64,000 nt of DNA from Paenibacillus sp. CC-CFT747 (GTDB taxonomy: Bacteria > Bacillota > Bacilli > Paenibacillales > NBRC-103111), in the NCBI GenBank assembly GCA_030323305.1, contig CP106741.1:3402001-3466000 (forward strand). The letters run 5' to 3'. The notes under the pieces are model-generated. The model saw only the letters and a program-made list of their open reading frames with translations, made no database searches and was not told the origin of the DNA. How positions within the stretch are numbered: position 1 is the stretch's first letter; each line of letters starts with the position of its first letter. Position numbers and translations under genes: made by a program. Positions 16,988-24,512 of this stretch are shown here, piece by piece.

Positions 16988-17823
16988 CGCTCAACCAATG
17001 GATTCAATCACCAAAAGGATATGTCGCCGCCGCTTTAACGGCCTGTCTTGTTTTCGCTTCCCTCGGTTCGGGGGAGGGGAAAGGGATCGGAAACGCCATC
17101 CTGGCCGTCGGCTTATCCGTGCTCGCGGATATGATCCTGCGCAAGCTGACCCGCAAGAAGCCCGTGCCTCCGGACGGTGCGGCCATCACCGGCCTTATTA
17201 TCGCCTTGGTCCTGAGCACGACCGCCTCTTGGGCGGTGACCGCCGTTACGGCGGTTCTTGCGATAGGGTCCAAGCATTTTCTTACCTATAAGAACAAGCC
17301 TGTCTTTAATCCCGCCGCCTTCGGGCTTCTGCTGTCCATCGTCTTATTCGGAACGGGGCAGAGCTGGTGGGGAGCGTTCGGGGATCTTCCGGCGTGGACC
17401 GTCCTAGTTCTCCTTGCAGGAGGCTATGCGGTCACCGACCGGGTGAACAAGTACCCGCAGGTGTTTGCGTTCTTCGGAACGTACTTCGTGCTCCTGCTGC
17501 TGATGGGGCTGAACGGGACGGGAGACGCGGCTGACGCGCTTCGGCCGCCTTTTATTAACGCCGCCTTGTTCTTCGGCTTGTTTATGCTGACCGACCCTCC
17601 GACTTCCCCCGCCAAACCGAAGGAACAGGTTGTTTTCGGGGTGGTCGCCGCCGGAGCGGGAGCCTTGGTCTATGCCATTTTCGGCGGCTTGATGTACCTG
17701 TTTATCGGGCTGCTGCTCGGCAATCTGTATCACTGGGGGAAAACTCGTTTGCGGGTCACCGGAGTGCGGAAGGAAAATCTGTCCTTCGGGAAGAGAGGGA
17801 AAGGAACGATAGGAGAAAGATAG
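16984..17823 (+). CDS. RnfD/NqrB-family membrane protein
   Basis: 279 residues with about eight membrane segments. Family marks are PDGAAITGLIIALVLSTTAS (about 60-80), NKPVFNPAAFGLLLS (about 102-116) and MLTDPPTSPAKPKEQ (about 200-215), the equivalents of conserved RnfD/NqrB loops. Those subunits carry electrons across the membrane through flavins in the Rnf and Nqr complexes. No other Rnf subunits (A, B, C, E) are present here. The start overlaps the apbE stop by four bases. With the FMN protein and ApbE it makes a three-gene set that could pass electrons from cytoplasmic donors to outside acceptors. Confidence 0.85.
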   Translation: MTLNQWIQSPKGYVAAALTACLVFASLGSGEGKGIGNAILAVGLSVLADMILRKLTRKKPVPPDGAAITGLIIALVLSTTASWAVTAVTAVLAIGSKHFLTYKNKPVFNPAAFGLLLSIVLFGTGQSWWGAFGDLPAWTVLVLLAGGYAVTDRVNKYPQVFAFFGTYFVLLLLMGLNGTGDAADALRPPFINAALFFGLFMLTDPPTSPAKPKEQVVFGVVAAGAGALVYAIFGGLMYLFIGLLLGNLYHWGKTRLRVTGVRKENLSFGKRGKGTIGER

Positions 17824-17875
17824 CCGAGAGGACTTTCTGCGGTCTAGCAGGGAAGCGGCAGGCAGAACCGAAGCC

Positions 17876-17920
17876 AAAAAGGACGAAAGCCTGAATTGCC
17901 GGCTTTCGTCCTTTTATTTG
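17876..17920. terminator. Bidirectional terminator
   Basis: Arms AAAAAGGACGAAAGCC (17876-17891) and GGCTTTCGTCCTTTT (17901-17915), 9-base loop, T-rich on one side and A-rich on the other. It separates the converging RnfD-like gene and cotJC. Confidence 0.85.
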
Positions 17921-17952
17921 AGTTCCCTTTGGGGACACTAGTAAGGTCAGCT

Positions 17953-18546
17953 TTAGAGGGTCCTCCCGCCAAACGGGTCAAAAACCTTCTTGCGGTCGCG
18001 CTCTTCCTTAAGAATCTCGACCGCTTCCCGGAAACGCTGGGAATGGACGATTTCTCTTTCACGCAGAAATTTGAGGGAGTCGTTCAGGTCGGGATCGTCG
18101 GACAGGTTGATGATCCACTGGTACGTGGCGCGGGCTTTCTCCTCGGCGGCGATATCCTCGTACAGGTCGGCGATCGGGTCTCCCTTGGCCGCTATGTAAG
18201 AAGCGGTCCATGGCACTCCGGCCGCGTTATGATAGAACAAGGCGCTGCCGTGCGTCACGTAATGATCCTCGAGACCGGCGTCCCGGATTTGATCGGGAGT
18301 GGCGTCCTTGGTCAGCTTGTAGATCATCGCTGCGATCATTTCCAGGTGGGCGAATTCCTCCGTGCCGATATCGGTCAACAGCCCGATTACCTTGTCCGGA
18401 ATGGTGTACCGCTGATTCAGGTAGCGAAGCGCGGCAGCAAGCTCGCCGTCGGCTCCCCCATACTGCTCGATCAAATATTTTGCCAGCCGGGGATTACACT
18501 TGCTGACCTTAACGGGGTACATCAGTTTCTTCTCATAAACCCACAT
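17953..18546 (-). CDS. cotJC: Spore coat protein CotJC, manganese-catalase family
   Basis: 197 residues starting MWVYEKKLMYPVKV, the standard CotJC N-terminus. It is a ferritin-like four-helix bundle with metal ligands in LIEQYGGADGELAAALRY (E), DIGTEEFAHLEM (E, H) and IAAEEKARATYQWI (E) and REREIVHSQRF (E, H), as in non-haem Mn catalases. It sits in the inner coat layers of the spore. RBS is AGGAGGCTTGATG. Third gene of cotJABC, 106 bases after cotJB. In B. subtilis this operon is made in the mother cell under sigma-E. Confidence 0.92.
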   Translation of the reverse strand: MWVYEKKLMYPVKVSKCNPRLAKYLIEQYGGADGELAAALRYLNQRYTIPDKVIGLLTDIGTEEFAHLEMIAAMIYKLTKDATPDQIRDAGLEDHYVTHGSALFYHNAAGVPWTASYIAAKGDPIADLYEDIAAEEKARATYQWIINLSDDPDLNDSLKFLREREIVHSQRFREAVEILKEERDRKKVFDPFGGRTL

Positions 18547-18652
18547 GGAATCATCAAGCCTCCTATCGGATATGCGTCTCTATGGAATGTCTGTCTATCG
18601 AAAGACAGCGGGTGTCTTCTGCTTCAGTCTGAGTTTACTATTCGGGATAAAG

Positions 18653-18919
18653 TTAGATCTGCCACGGCCACGGGGCGCTGTTCCACTCCCAGGAGCTCGT
18701 GGAGGACTGCGGTTCGCCTTGGCGCAGCGGGCCGAATTGGGCTTCCACCCGTTCCTTGACTTCCTTGCGCTGCTCGGCCAGCTCATTGTACTGCTTCAGG
18801 GCTTCCTCATCATCGGGATGAGTATCCAAGTAAAGGGTAAGCTCGAAAAGCACAAAATCGGTGGACTGCAATTCTTTAAGCAGGTTCAGCGATTTGGTGG
18901 AGATGGTAGTGCTCATCAT
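18653..18919 (-). CDS. cotJB: Spore coat protein CotJB
   Basis: 88 residues, MMSTTISTKSLNLLKELQ at the start. A helical region with LQSTDFVLFELTLYLDTHPDD and DEEALKQYNELAEQRKEVKE is typical of CotJB, and the tail ends in WEWNSAPWPWQI, as is usual (terminal W-P-W motif). The start codon overlaps the cotJA stop by one base (TGATG), supporting the first of two adjacent ATGs; the AAAGGAG lies five bases upstream. CotJB helps assemble CotJC into the coat. Confidence 0.9.
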   Translation of the reverse strand: MMSTTISTKSLNLLKELQSTDFVLFELTLYLDTHPDDEEALKQYNELAEQRKEVKERVEAQFGPLRQGEPQSSTSSWEWNSAPWPWQI

Positions 18920-19146
18920 CAGGACTCCTTTGTTTTGGATTTGGTGAAGGGATTGCTGTAGGGGCCGAACAAGGCGGGCCAGAGCGTTCCTTTGTCCAGG
19001 GCGTCTTCGGGCTTGTACTGCTCCAATCCGGGCGGCTGGAAGCCCAGGTACACGTTCGGAGGAGTTTCGTAAACCTTCTCCTTCAACGGGGGACAAGGGT
19101 CCTGCTTGCTCAAGAAAGGCTTGAAGGTCTTGCGGTCGGTGGACAT
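18919..19146 (-). CDS. cotJA: Spore coat-associated protein CotJA
   Basis: 75 residues, Pro-rich and soluble: PLKEKVYETPPNVYLGFQPP is the recognisable CotJA core, followed by LEQYKPEDALDKGTLWPALF. Strong RBS AAAGGAGG upstream of the ATG at 19146. First gene of cotJABC, coupled to cotJB by a one-base stop/start overlap. No clear sigma-E promoter could be picked by eye in the 315-base gap upstream. Confidence 0.9.
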   Translation of the reverse strand: MSTDRKTFKPFLSKQDPCPPLKEKVYETPPNVYLGFQPPGLEQYKPEDALDKGTLWPALFGPYSNPFTKSKTKES

Positions 19147-19461
19147 GCCGTGATTCCTCCTTTGACGTTCGGTTCGTTGATCAGCCGGCAGCACAAAAAC
19201 AGCACAAGACAAGCGAGATGCCGTCCTTCCGGAACAGGCACTTGCCGTCAGCTATAAGTAAGGGCTTACTTTTGGCCCATCCCTCATTTTTACCCTCTCG
19301 GGATAGGACTCAAACACAATTTTTGGAAGGGTGAGGGGAACGGAGCTTTTCGAGCAGAGGCCGTTAATTTGCCCGTTCCTCGGCGTTTATGCTACCATTT
19401 GCGTACAGATTTGGGCGGATGGCGGGACGACTCCGGCTGCGCCTGCAAAGGAGATTGCTTT
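19147..19461. other. Divergent intergenic region cotJA / endonuclease-like gene with an inverted repeat
   Basis: This 315-base gene-free stretch holds the upstream regions of two divergent genes. The only structure noted is the inverted repeat AAGTAAG-GG-CTTACTT at 19256-19271. It contains no protein-like frame with an RBS. Confidence 0.5.
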
Positions 19462-20142
19462 GTGCATTTGAAAATCATGACCTTCAACATACACCGGGCG
19501 GAAGGGATGGACGGAAGAACGGATCTCGGACGCATTGCTGAGGTGATCCGCCGCTCCGGAGCCGATGTGGCGGCGCTGCAGGAAGTGGACCGGTACCAGC
19601 CCCGCAGCGGATGGAAGGACCAGATCAAGCTCCTCGCACGGGAGCTCGGCATGCATTCCGCCTTCGCCCCGAGCCTTAACTTGAGGTTCCTTCAGTACGG
19701 CAACGGCCTGCTGTCCCGCTTCCCGATTCTGGATCAGTCCTTCTCCTTCATGCCCGGCTTGACGGAGAGAAGGAGCGTCCTGAAAGTAAGAGTGGCGGTA
19801 GAGGGAAGAGAACTGACGGTGATCAATACCCACCTGGGGGTGGCGGAGCGGGAGAGACGCAAGCAGGTCCCTCTGCTGATGAGGAGCCTGGAGGAGGTTA
19901 AAGGCCCGGCGGTGCTGCTCGGTGACTTTAACATGGGGGCCGGAAACCGGCTGATGAAGCCGATTGAGGAGCATTGGGCCAAGGTTCATCTGCAGCGCCA
20001 GATGAAGACGCTCGTTTACGGAGGCGAGATCGATCATGTACTCGTCAGTCCCGGCATCACCGCGAAAGCCTGGGTAACCGAGACGGATGCGTCCGATCAT
20101 TACCCGGTCACGGCGGAAATGGTGGTTCACCGCCAAGGATAA
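19462..20142 (+). CDS. Endonuclease/exonuclease/phosphatase (EEP) family protein
   Basis: 226 residues of the metal-dependent EEP fold. Motifs: IMTFNIHRAEGMDGRTD (Asn), DVAALQEVDRYQPRSG (metal Glu, about 46), INTHLGVAERERRKQ (His/Asp region), LLGDFNMGAG (catalytic D-x-N, about 154) and the terminal SDHYPVTAEM (D-H pair). All catalytic positions are present. Members cleave nucleic acids, phospholipids or inositol phosphates; the substrate is unclear. GTG start chosen because AAAGGAG lies eight bases upstream; ATG 19477 would cut into the first strand. No signal peptide. Its stop abuts the stop of the converging MFS gene. Confidence 0.85.
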   Translation: MHLKIMTFNIHRAEGMDGRTDLGRIAEVIRRSGADVAALQEVDRYQPRSGWKDQIKLLARELGMHSAFAPSLNLRFLQYGNGLLSRFPILDQSFSFMPGLTERRSVLKVRVAVEGRELTVINTHLGVAERERRKQVPLLMRSLEEVKGPAVLLGDFNMGAGNRLMKPIEEHWAKVHLQRQMKTLVYGGEIDHVLVSPGITAKAWVTETDASDHYPVTAEMVVHRQG

Positions 20143-21471
20143 TCAGGAACGGCGGGGACGTCTCGGGATAAACAAGACTTCCTTGCGTAAGGAGCCGGTC
20201 CGGCTCGTGAAGATGACTTGGCCCGACCGCCGGCCCCGGGTGACGGTGCGGGCTCTCCGTTTGCCAGAGGGAGCTTTGCCCGGCTTGATGGCGAACAGGG
20301 ACAGCACGGCAGAGACCAGGCAGGTGGCGGCAATAACGAAGAACATCAGAGCCGGAGAGAAGCGGTCGGACAGGATAGAAGCGGCGGGCGGGCCGGCGGC
20401 TACCCCGGCGAACCGGATGCTGCTGTAGATGGACGTGATCGTGCCGCGCTGCTCCTTCTTAATTCCTTCGGTAAGGAAGGCGTCCAGGCAGGGGAGGGCG
20501 AGTCCGATTCCGATCCCGGACAGGCAGAGCAGGCCAATCAGCACATAGAGCGAAGGATGGAAGAACCCGCAGGCCGCCACGGCCGCCGTCAGGAACAGCA
20601 TCCCGAGGAAGGTCAGCCACTTCATCCTCTTCTTGTTCCGGCCGATAGCCCGGCCGGTGAAGTAGGAAGTCAGGCTGAGGGCAGCCAGCGGAATGGCAAG
20701 GATGCTTCCCTTCCGAATTCCGTCGACGCCGTACTGCTCCTCGAGCATGCCCGACAGAAAGAACAGCGTGGCGAAGACCACGAACATGCAGATTCCGCCT
20801 ATGAAGAAGATCGCGTACAGCCAGCGGCCTTTTTGCTTGAAGATGGCCTTCAGATGCTTCCAGAACCTTCTCATGCTGACCGGAGGCGCTTCCCGGTCCT
20901 TCGGGGTTCGGACCAGGAAGAGCACCATAAGAATGGAGATCAGGCAGAAGACGGGAATGGCCCAGAAGGGCAGGAACCAGATCCAGGAGGCAAGGAGGGA
21001 GCCGAGAATGGGGCTGATGACCTTCCCAGCCGTATTGGACGTCTCGATCAGCCCCAGGCCGCTGCTTACATCCTTCTGGCGGTGGAACATATCGCCTACG
21101 AGCGGCATGACGATCGGCGCCGCCCCGGCGGCCCCTACACCCTGAAGGACCCGTCCTATCAGGATGTACAGATAGGCGTTATCGAGCTTCCAGGCGGCGT
21201 ATCCGGAAAGGGCTCCTCCCAGACCCGCGATGATAAGACTCGGGACAATCACCTTTTTGCGGCCCAGGCGGTCGGATAGAATTCCGGCAATAGGAATGAA
21301 AGGGATCGCGACCAAAGAGTATACCGTTATAATCAAGCTGACCTGCAGGGAGGTAACCGTTAGCGTTTTGCGGATGCCCGGCAGAATCGGGATGAGCATG
21401 GAATTACCGAGCGTCATGATAAGAGGAATCGAGGCGAGGGAGATCAGGTCCCATTTTTTGCCGGCTTCCAT
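20143..21471 (-). CDS. MFS drug-efflux transporter (DHA1 type)
   Basis: 442 residues with 12 predicted membrane segments. The loop 2-3 motif GILSDRLGRKKVIVPSLII and the segment-4/5 motif GRVLQGVGAAGAAPIVMPLV are those of proton-coupled drug exporters, and LGLIETSNTAGKVISPILGS is the antiporter motif C region. The basic tail (KRRARTVTRGRRSGQ) is cytoplasmic. It resembles the YmfD/TetA-like exporters of Bacilli, whose substrates include siderophores and antibiotics; no specific substrate can be named. Frame intact. A plausible RBS (AAGAAGGAGTTGAGGAG) precedes the ATG. Confidence 0.85.
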   Translation of the reverse strand: MEAGKKWDLISLASIPLIMTLGNSMLIPILPGIRKTLTVTSLQVSLIITVYSLVAIPFIPIAGILSDRLGRKKVIVPSLIIAGLGGALSGYAAWKLDNAYLYILIGRVLQGVGAAGAAPIVMPLVGDMFHRQKDVSSGLGLIETSNTAGKVISPILGSLLASWIWFLPFWAIPVFCLISILMVLFLVRTPKDREAPPVSMRRFWKHLKAIFKQKGRWLYAIFFIGGICMFVVFATLFFLSGMLEEQYGVDGIRKGSILAIPLAALSLTSYFTGRAIGRNKKRMKWLTFLGMLFLTAAVAACGFFHPSLYVLIGLLCLSGIGIGLALPCLDAFLTEGIKKEQRGTITSIYSSIRFAGVAAGPPAASILSDRFSPALMFFVIAATCLVSAVLSLFAIKPGKAPSGKRRARTVTRGRRSGQVIFTSRTGSLRKEVLFIPRRPRRS

Positions 21472-21589
21472 GTACTCCTCAACTCCTTCTTAAGAATGGC
21501 TTGGCGGGCATCAAAAACCCGTGAGAATGCTTCTCTAATATGCAACGCCAAGGGAATGCCTATACTTCTGCTAAATGGAGAAAAAACAA

Positions 21590-21618
21590 TTGACGGCATG
21601 GGTGCAAGATGCTAATAT
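21590..21618 (+). promoter_or_regulatory. Sigma-A promoter of the alpha/beta hydrolase gene
   Basis: TTGACG (21590-21595), 17-base spacer, TAATAT (21613-21618), about 85 bases upstream of the ATG at 21705. Confidence 0.55.
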
Positions 21619-21704
21619 AACTTTAATACCAAGTAAGACAATAGGAATTATAGGTTAAGGACAGGGGCAACTCCCTCTCCTGCATCTATCGAAAGGAGAT
21701 CCCT

Positions 21705-22514
21705 ATGGAACAGCAAGCTGTCATTGCCTCCCCTAACGGAAAGCTGGCCGCCACCATTCACCGACCCCCTGCTGAGGGGAATCAAACTCCTGCCCGTAAG
21801 CCGCTTGTGATCATCTGTCACGGCTTCCTCGGCAACCGCATTGGGGTGGACCGTCTCTTCGTGAAGACGGCGAGAGCCCTCAGCTCCAGCGGGTTCCTGG
21901 TGATCCGTTTCGATTATGCCGGCTGCGGGGAAAGCGAGGGTGACTACGGCCGCGGCGGACTTCATGAACTGATTGCGGAGACGAGATCCGTCATCGACTT
22001 CGGTCTTTCCTTACCGGATGCTGACCCGGACCGGGTTATTCTTCTCGGGCACAGTCTGGGCGGCGCGGCGGCAATCCACACGGCGGTCGAAGACAACCGG
22101 GTCAACAAGCTCGTGCTGTGGTCGCCGGTAGCCAATCCGTTTAACGACATCGTCCGCATTGTGGGACGGCCTCTCTATGAGGAAGTCCTCGGGAAAGGCA
22201 GAGCCGACTATTACGGCTACGGCCTGACCGCCGGTTTCTTCGAATCCCTGTCCAAGCATCATCCGTTTCAAGAGGTGAAGAAATTCCCTGGGGACGTTCT
22301 TCTTGCGCATGGAACCAGCGACGAGGTCATTCCCGTCGACTACAGCTTTCTGTACCAGAAGGTCCTCCGGATCCGGCCTGCCGGCCACTGCGACAAGGAA
22401 ATCATTTACCGCGCGGATCATACTTATTCCTCAGAAGACAGCGTCAAACAGCTGATCGGCAAAACCATCGAATGGCTCGGCTTCACGATGGCTCCTCAGA
22501 GCTATTTTATTTGA
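21705..22514 (+). CDS. Alpha/beta hydrolase
   Basis: 269 residues of the alpha/beta-hydrolase fold. The oxyanion strand reads VIICHGFLGNRIG, the nucleophile elbow GHSLGG (Ser near 111), the acid is in LAHGTSDEVIPVDYS (Asp near 207) and the His in YRADHTYSS (near 244). The sequence resembles feruloyl-esterase/acylglycerol-lipase-like cytoplasmic esterases of Bacilli. No signal peptide. RBS is GAAAGGAG. Between an MFS gene on the other strand and yezD, 83 bases downstream; the substrate is unknown. Confidence 0.82.
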   Translation: MEQQAVIASPNGKLAATIHRPPAEGNQTPARKPLVIICHGFLGNRIGVDRLFVKTARALSSSGFLVIRFDYAGCGESEGDYGRGGLHELIAETRSVIDFGLSLPDADPDRVILLGHSLGGAAAIHTAVEDNRVNKLVLWSPVANPFNDIVRIVGRPLYEEVLGKGRADYYGYGLTAGFFESLSKHHPFQEVKKFPGDVLLAHGTSDEVIPVDYSFLYQKVLRIRPAGHCDKEIIYRADHTYSSEDSVKQLIGKTIEWLGFTMAPQSYFI

Positions 22515-22597
22515 TTCAAATCCGCCTAAACGGATGGGGATAATCAAAATTAGCTTGGCCGTTTAGGTTAAACACTATTCAGGGTGGAGGAAAAAGC

Positions 22598-22792
22598 ATG
22601 GCAAAGCCTCTGGAGATTGACGATCTGTGTAAGAGCCGCATTGTAAAAAGCTTATCCGGGATGGAGTACGGTTCCGTTCAGATCATCGTCCATGAAGGGC
22701 GGATAGTGCAGATTGAGAGAACGGAGCGTAAGCGGTTTGATGCCGTCAGCAACTCCAGGCAGGACGTTTCCGGCTGTACCGCCGGCCAATAG
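22598..22792 (+). CDS. yezD: YezD family small protein (DUF2292)
   Basis: 64 residues with the family signature MEYGSVQIIVHEGRIVQIER followed by TERKRF. YezD-type proteins are short and of unknown biochemical role, often placed beside sulfur-assimilation genes. Here ssuE follows 127 bases downstream, in line with that. RBS is GGTGGAGG. A terminator-like hairpin lies between the two genes, so they may be transcribed separately or linked by attenuation. Confidence 0.82.
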   Translation: MAKPLEIDDLCKSRIVKSLSGMEYGSVQIIVHEGRIVQIERTERKRFDAVSNSRQDVSGCTAGQ

Positions 22793-22832
22793 AGCCTTAT
22801 AAACCGAATAATTCCGTCTACCGGACAGCCGG

Positions 22833-22878
22833 AGACCTGCCGCCTTAAGCCTGGAGCTTAGGGAAGTAGGTCTTTTTT
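22833..22878 (+). terminator. Terminator or attenuator between yezD and ssuE
   Basis: Outer arms AGACCT (22833-22838) and AGGTCT (22868-22873) with an internal TAAGC/GCTTA stem and a run of six T. The ssuE ATG is only 42 bases further on, so it could act as an attenuator. Confidence 0.7.
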
Positions 22879-22919
22879 ATGGCTGTCTGCCATAAGTGAC
22901 AATCGGGAGGAGATCAACC

Positions 22920-23495
22920 ATGGGAAAAGTGATACTGATTTCAGGAAGTCCGTCTATCACGTCAAGAACGACGGGGGTGCTGGATTACGCCGAAAGGCTC
23001 GTCCGGGAGGCCGGCCATACGGCCCAATGGATCCACGTCCGGGAGCTGCCGGCGGAGGATTTGCTTCATGCGAAATTCGACAGTCCGGCCATCCTGGAGG
23101 CCAACCGGCTTGTGGAGGAGGCGGATGCGGTCATCCTCGCCACCCCGGTCTACAAGGCCTCGTATACGGGTGTGCTTAAAGCGTTTCTCGATCTGCTCCC
23201 GCAGAAGGGACTGGCCGGCAAAATCGTCCTTCCGCTCGCCGTCGGAGGCACGATCGCCCATCTGCTCGCCATCGATTATGCCCTGAAGCCGGTGCTGTCG
23301 GCATTGGGCTCGCCCACTCTCCTCGGAGGAGTATTCCTCCTGGATTCCCAAATCCAGCGGACGGAGGACGGCTTCGAGCTGAACGGGGAAATCGCCGCCA
23401 GGCTGAAGGAGGCTCTCTCCGAATTTAACTCGGAGGTCCACTGGCATACCCGCAAATATGCTGCGGCGGAAAGGAGAGGAAGCAGCGTCGGATAG
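22920..23495 (+). CDS. ssuE: NADPH-dependent FMN reductase, SsuE type
   Basis: 191-residue flavodoxin-like reductase. SGSPSITSRTTGVLDYA at the N-terminus is the FMN-phosphate loop, and TPVYKASYTGVLKAFLDLLP (about 77-96) is characteristic of SsuE, which supplies reduced FMN to alkanesulfonate monooxygenase. SsuD and the sulfonate transporter are not in the window. Start at 22920 behind GGGAGGAG. The adjacent yezD fits a sulfur-scavenging setting. Confidence 0.85.
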   Translation: MGKVILISGSPSITSRTTGVLDYAERLVREAGHTAQWIHVRELPAEDLLHAKFDSPAILEANRLVEEADAVILATPVYKASYTGVLKAFLDLLPQKGLAGKIVLPLAVGGTIAHLLAIDYALKPVLSALGSPTLLGGVFLLDSQIQRTEDGFELNGEIAARLKEALSEFNSEVHWHTRKYAAAERRGSSVG

Positions 23496-23753
23496 CGGTT
23501 TTCAACGGTCAGCAAGAGGGGAGATCCGTCCAAAAATAAGAGAAGCGGAGGAAGGGGAAGACAAGACGGCGTACAATAACGGAAGCCGGCCCGGCGAGAG
23601 AACCCCGGAGGACTAAGTTTACACCCGGGAGCTTGCCCCCTGACGCCAACGTGGGTGAGACGGAGCTCGTTCTTGCTGCGGATTACCGCCGGGGACCTGA
23701 TCCATGGGGGCTGGCGGTCCTAATCCAGCCGATTCGATCCAAGGAGGAAGTCC

Positions 23754-23849
23754 ATGTCCGAGCAGTGGAAATCGTATTTGTTTGCGGCCGCTTGTCTGGT
23801 TCTGGGCATCTGCCTGCTCGTCCCGGGCTGCACGAAAGGTCTGCCCTGA
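23754..23849 (+). CDS. 31-residue membrane or lipoprotein-like peptide
   Basis: A short frame, MSEQWKSYLFAAACLVLGIC and then LLVPGCTKGLP, has an excellent RBS (AAGGAGGAAGTCC before ATG). The peptide is a polar N-terminus plus one hydrophobic helix ending in a lipobox-like LVPGC, so it may be a minimal lipoprotein of about six mature residues or a single-pass peptide. No family is recognised. A terminator 115 bases downstream would close a short transcript. Real translation is likely but unproven. Confidence 0.5.
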   Translation: MSEQWKSYLFAAACLVLGICLLVPGCTKGLP

Positions 23850-23965
23850 CCCCTTTAGTGCCTTATCCGTGAGTGTTGTTCTGCTTTCCTATTGATTATC
23901 GTGCACCCTACAGAAGCTTTTTTGCCAACAAAGTTACCAAATAAGGCACTGGTTCCATCGAAGCA

Positions 23966-23995
23966 GAGGCTCCGCCGGAAGGCGGGGCTTTTTGG
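23966..23995 (+). terminator. Rho-independent terminator
   Basis: Arms GCTCCGCC (23969-23976) and GGCGGGGC (23981-23988) around GGAA, then TTTTT. Ends the short-peptide transcript. Confidence 0.75.
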
Positions 23996-24067
23996 CATTT
24001 TCCGGGACAAAGATTAACGGTTAGGAGAGGACGAGAGGTAAGTGATTAAGTGCAGCTATGAGATTTA

Positions 24068-24145
24068 TGTTATAATAGCATAAGGAAAAAACGTATAGGA
24101 CAGGCAGGAGGTAGCAGGACCAGAGAACCAGCGGCCTCCTGTTTT
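24068..24145 (+). promoter_or_regulatory. Extended -10 promoter and structured leader of the ABM/B12-sensor operon
   Basis: TGTTATAAT (TATAAT at 24071-24076) is an extended -10 element with a poor -35. In the transcribed leader, CAGGAGG (24105-24111) pairs with CCTCCTG (24135-24141) and is followed by TTTT, a weak terminator-like hairpin. GGACAG (24098-24103) can pair with CTGTCC (24172-24177) near the RBS as an alternative. It matches no riboswitch class known to me. Confidence 0.5.
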
Positions 24146-24195
24146 CGGTCTTAGAAAAGAAAAAAAGCCCACTGTCCATAGAAGGAGGGGGATTC

Positions 24196-24501
24196 ATGTA
24201 TATTGTTCAATCGATCGTTACCGTTCCGGAAGAAAAAGCCGAAGAGGTGATCGGTCTGTACCAGAACCGGTCCCGCTCGGTCGACCGGCAGCCGGGTTTT
24301 CTTTCTTTCCAGCTGCTTCAGAACGAAGCCAAGCCGGAGGAGCTGACCGTGCATATGACCTGGGAGACGAAAGAAGCTTATGTCTCTTGGGTGACCAGTG
24401 AAGATTTCAAACGAATTCATGAGCTGGAGAAGAAATACCCGGATCAGGAGCTGGCGAATATTAAGCCGACTGTGCGCCGGTTCCTCGTCCGGGCAGAATA
24501 A
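24196..24501 (+). CDS. ABM-domain monooxygenase-like protein
   Basis: 101 residues of the antibiotic-biosynthesis-monooxygenase fold (dimeric alpha-beta barrel): MYIVQSIVTVPEEKAEEVIG, RSRSVDRQPGFLSFQLLQN and a strand ELTVHMTWETKEAYVSWVTS. The family includes haem-degrading IsdG/HmoA enzymes and small quinol monooxygenases. The His/Asn pattern needed for haem binding cannot be confirmed by eye. RBS is AGAAGGAGGGGG. First gene of an operon; the cobalamin sensor gene starts 12 bases after its stop. A redox or haem link to the signalling genes downstream is conjecture. Confidence 0.75.
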   Translation: MYIVQSIVTVPEEKAEEVIGLYQNRSRSVDRQPGFLSFQLLQNEAKPEELTVHMTWETKEAYVSWVTSEDFKRIHELEKKYPDQELANIKPTVRRFLVRAE

Positions 24502-24512
24502 AGGGGAGTGCC

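Noticed and set aside
22825..22842. B12-box-like sequence AGCCGGAGACCTGCC before ssuE
   Set aside because: It is one base short of the box, and the rest of a cobalamin riboswitch core is missing upstream, where yezD coding lies. The bases form part of the terminator stem.
23633..23872. 79-codon frame MPPDANVGETELVLAADY
   Set aside because: No RBS, no protein-like pattern; it overlaps the better supported 31-residue frame.
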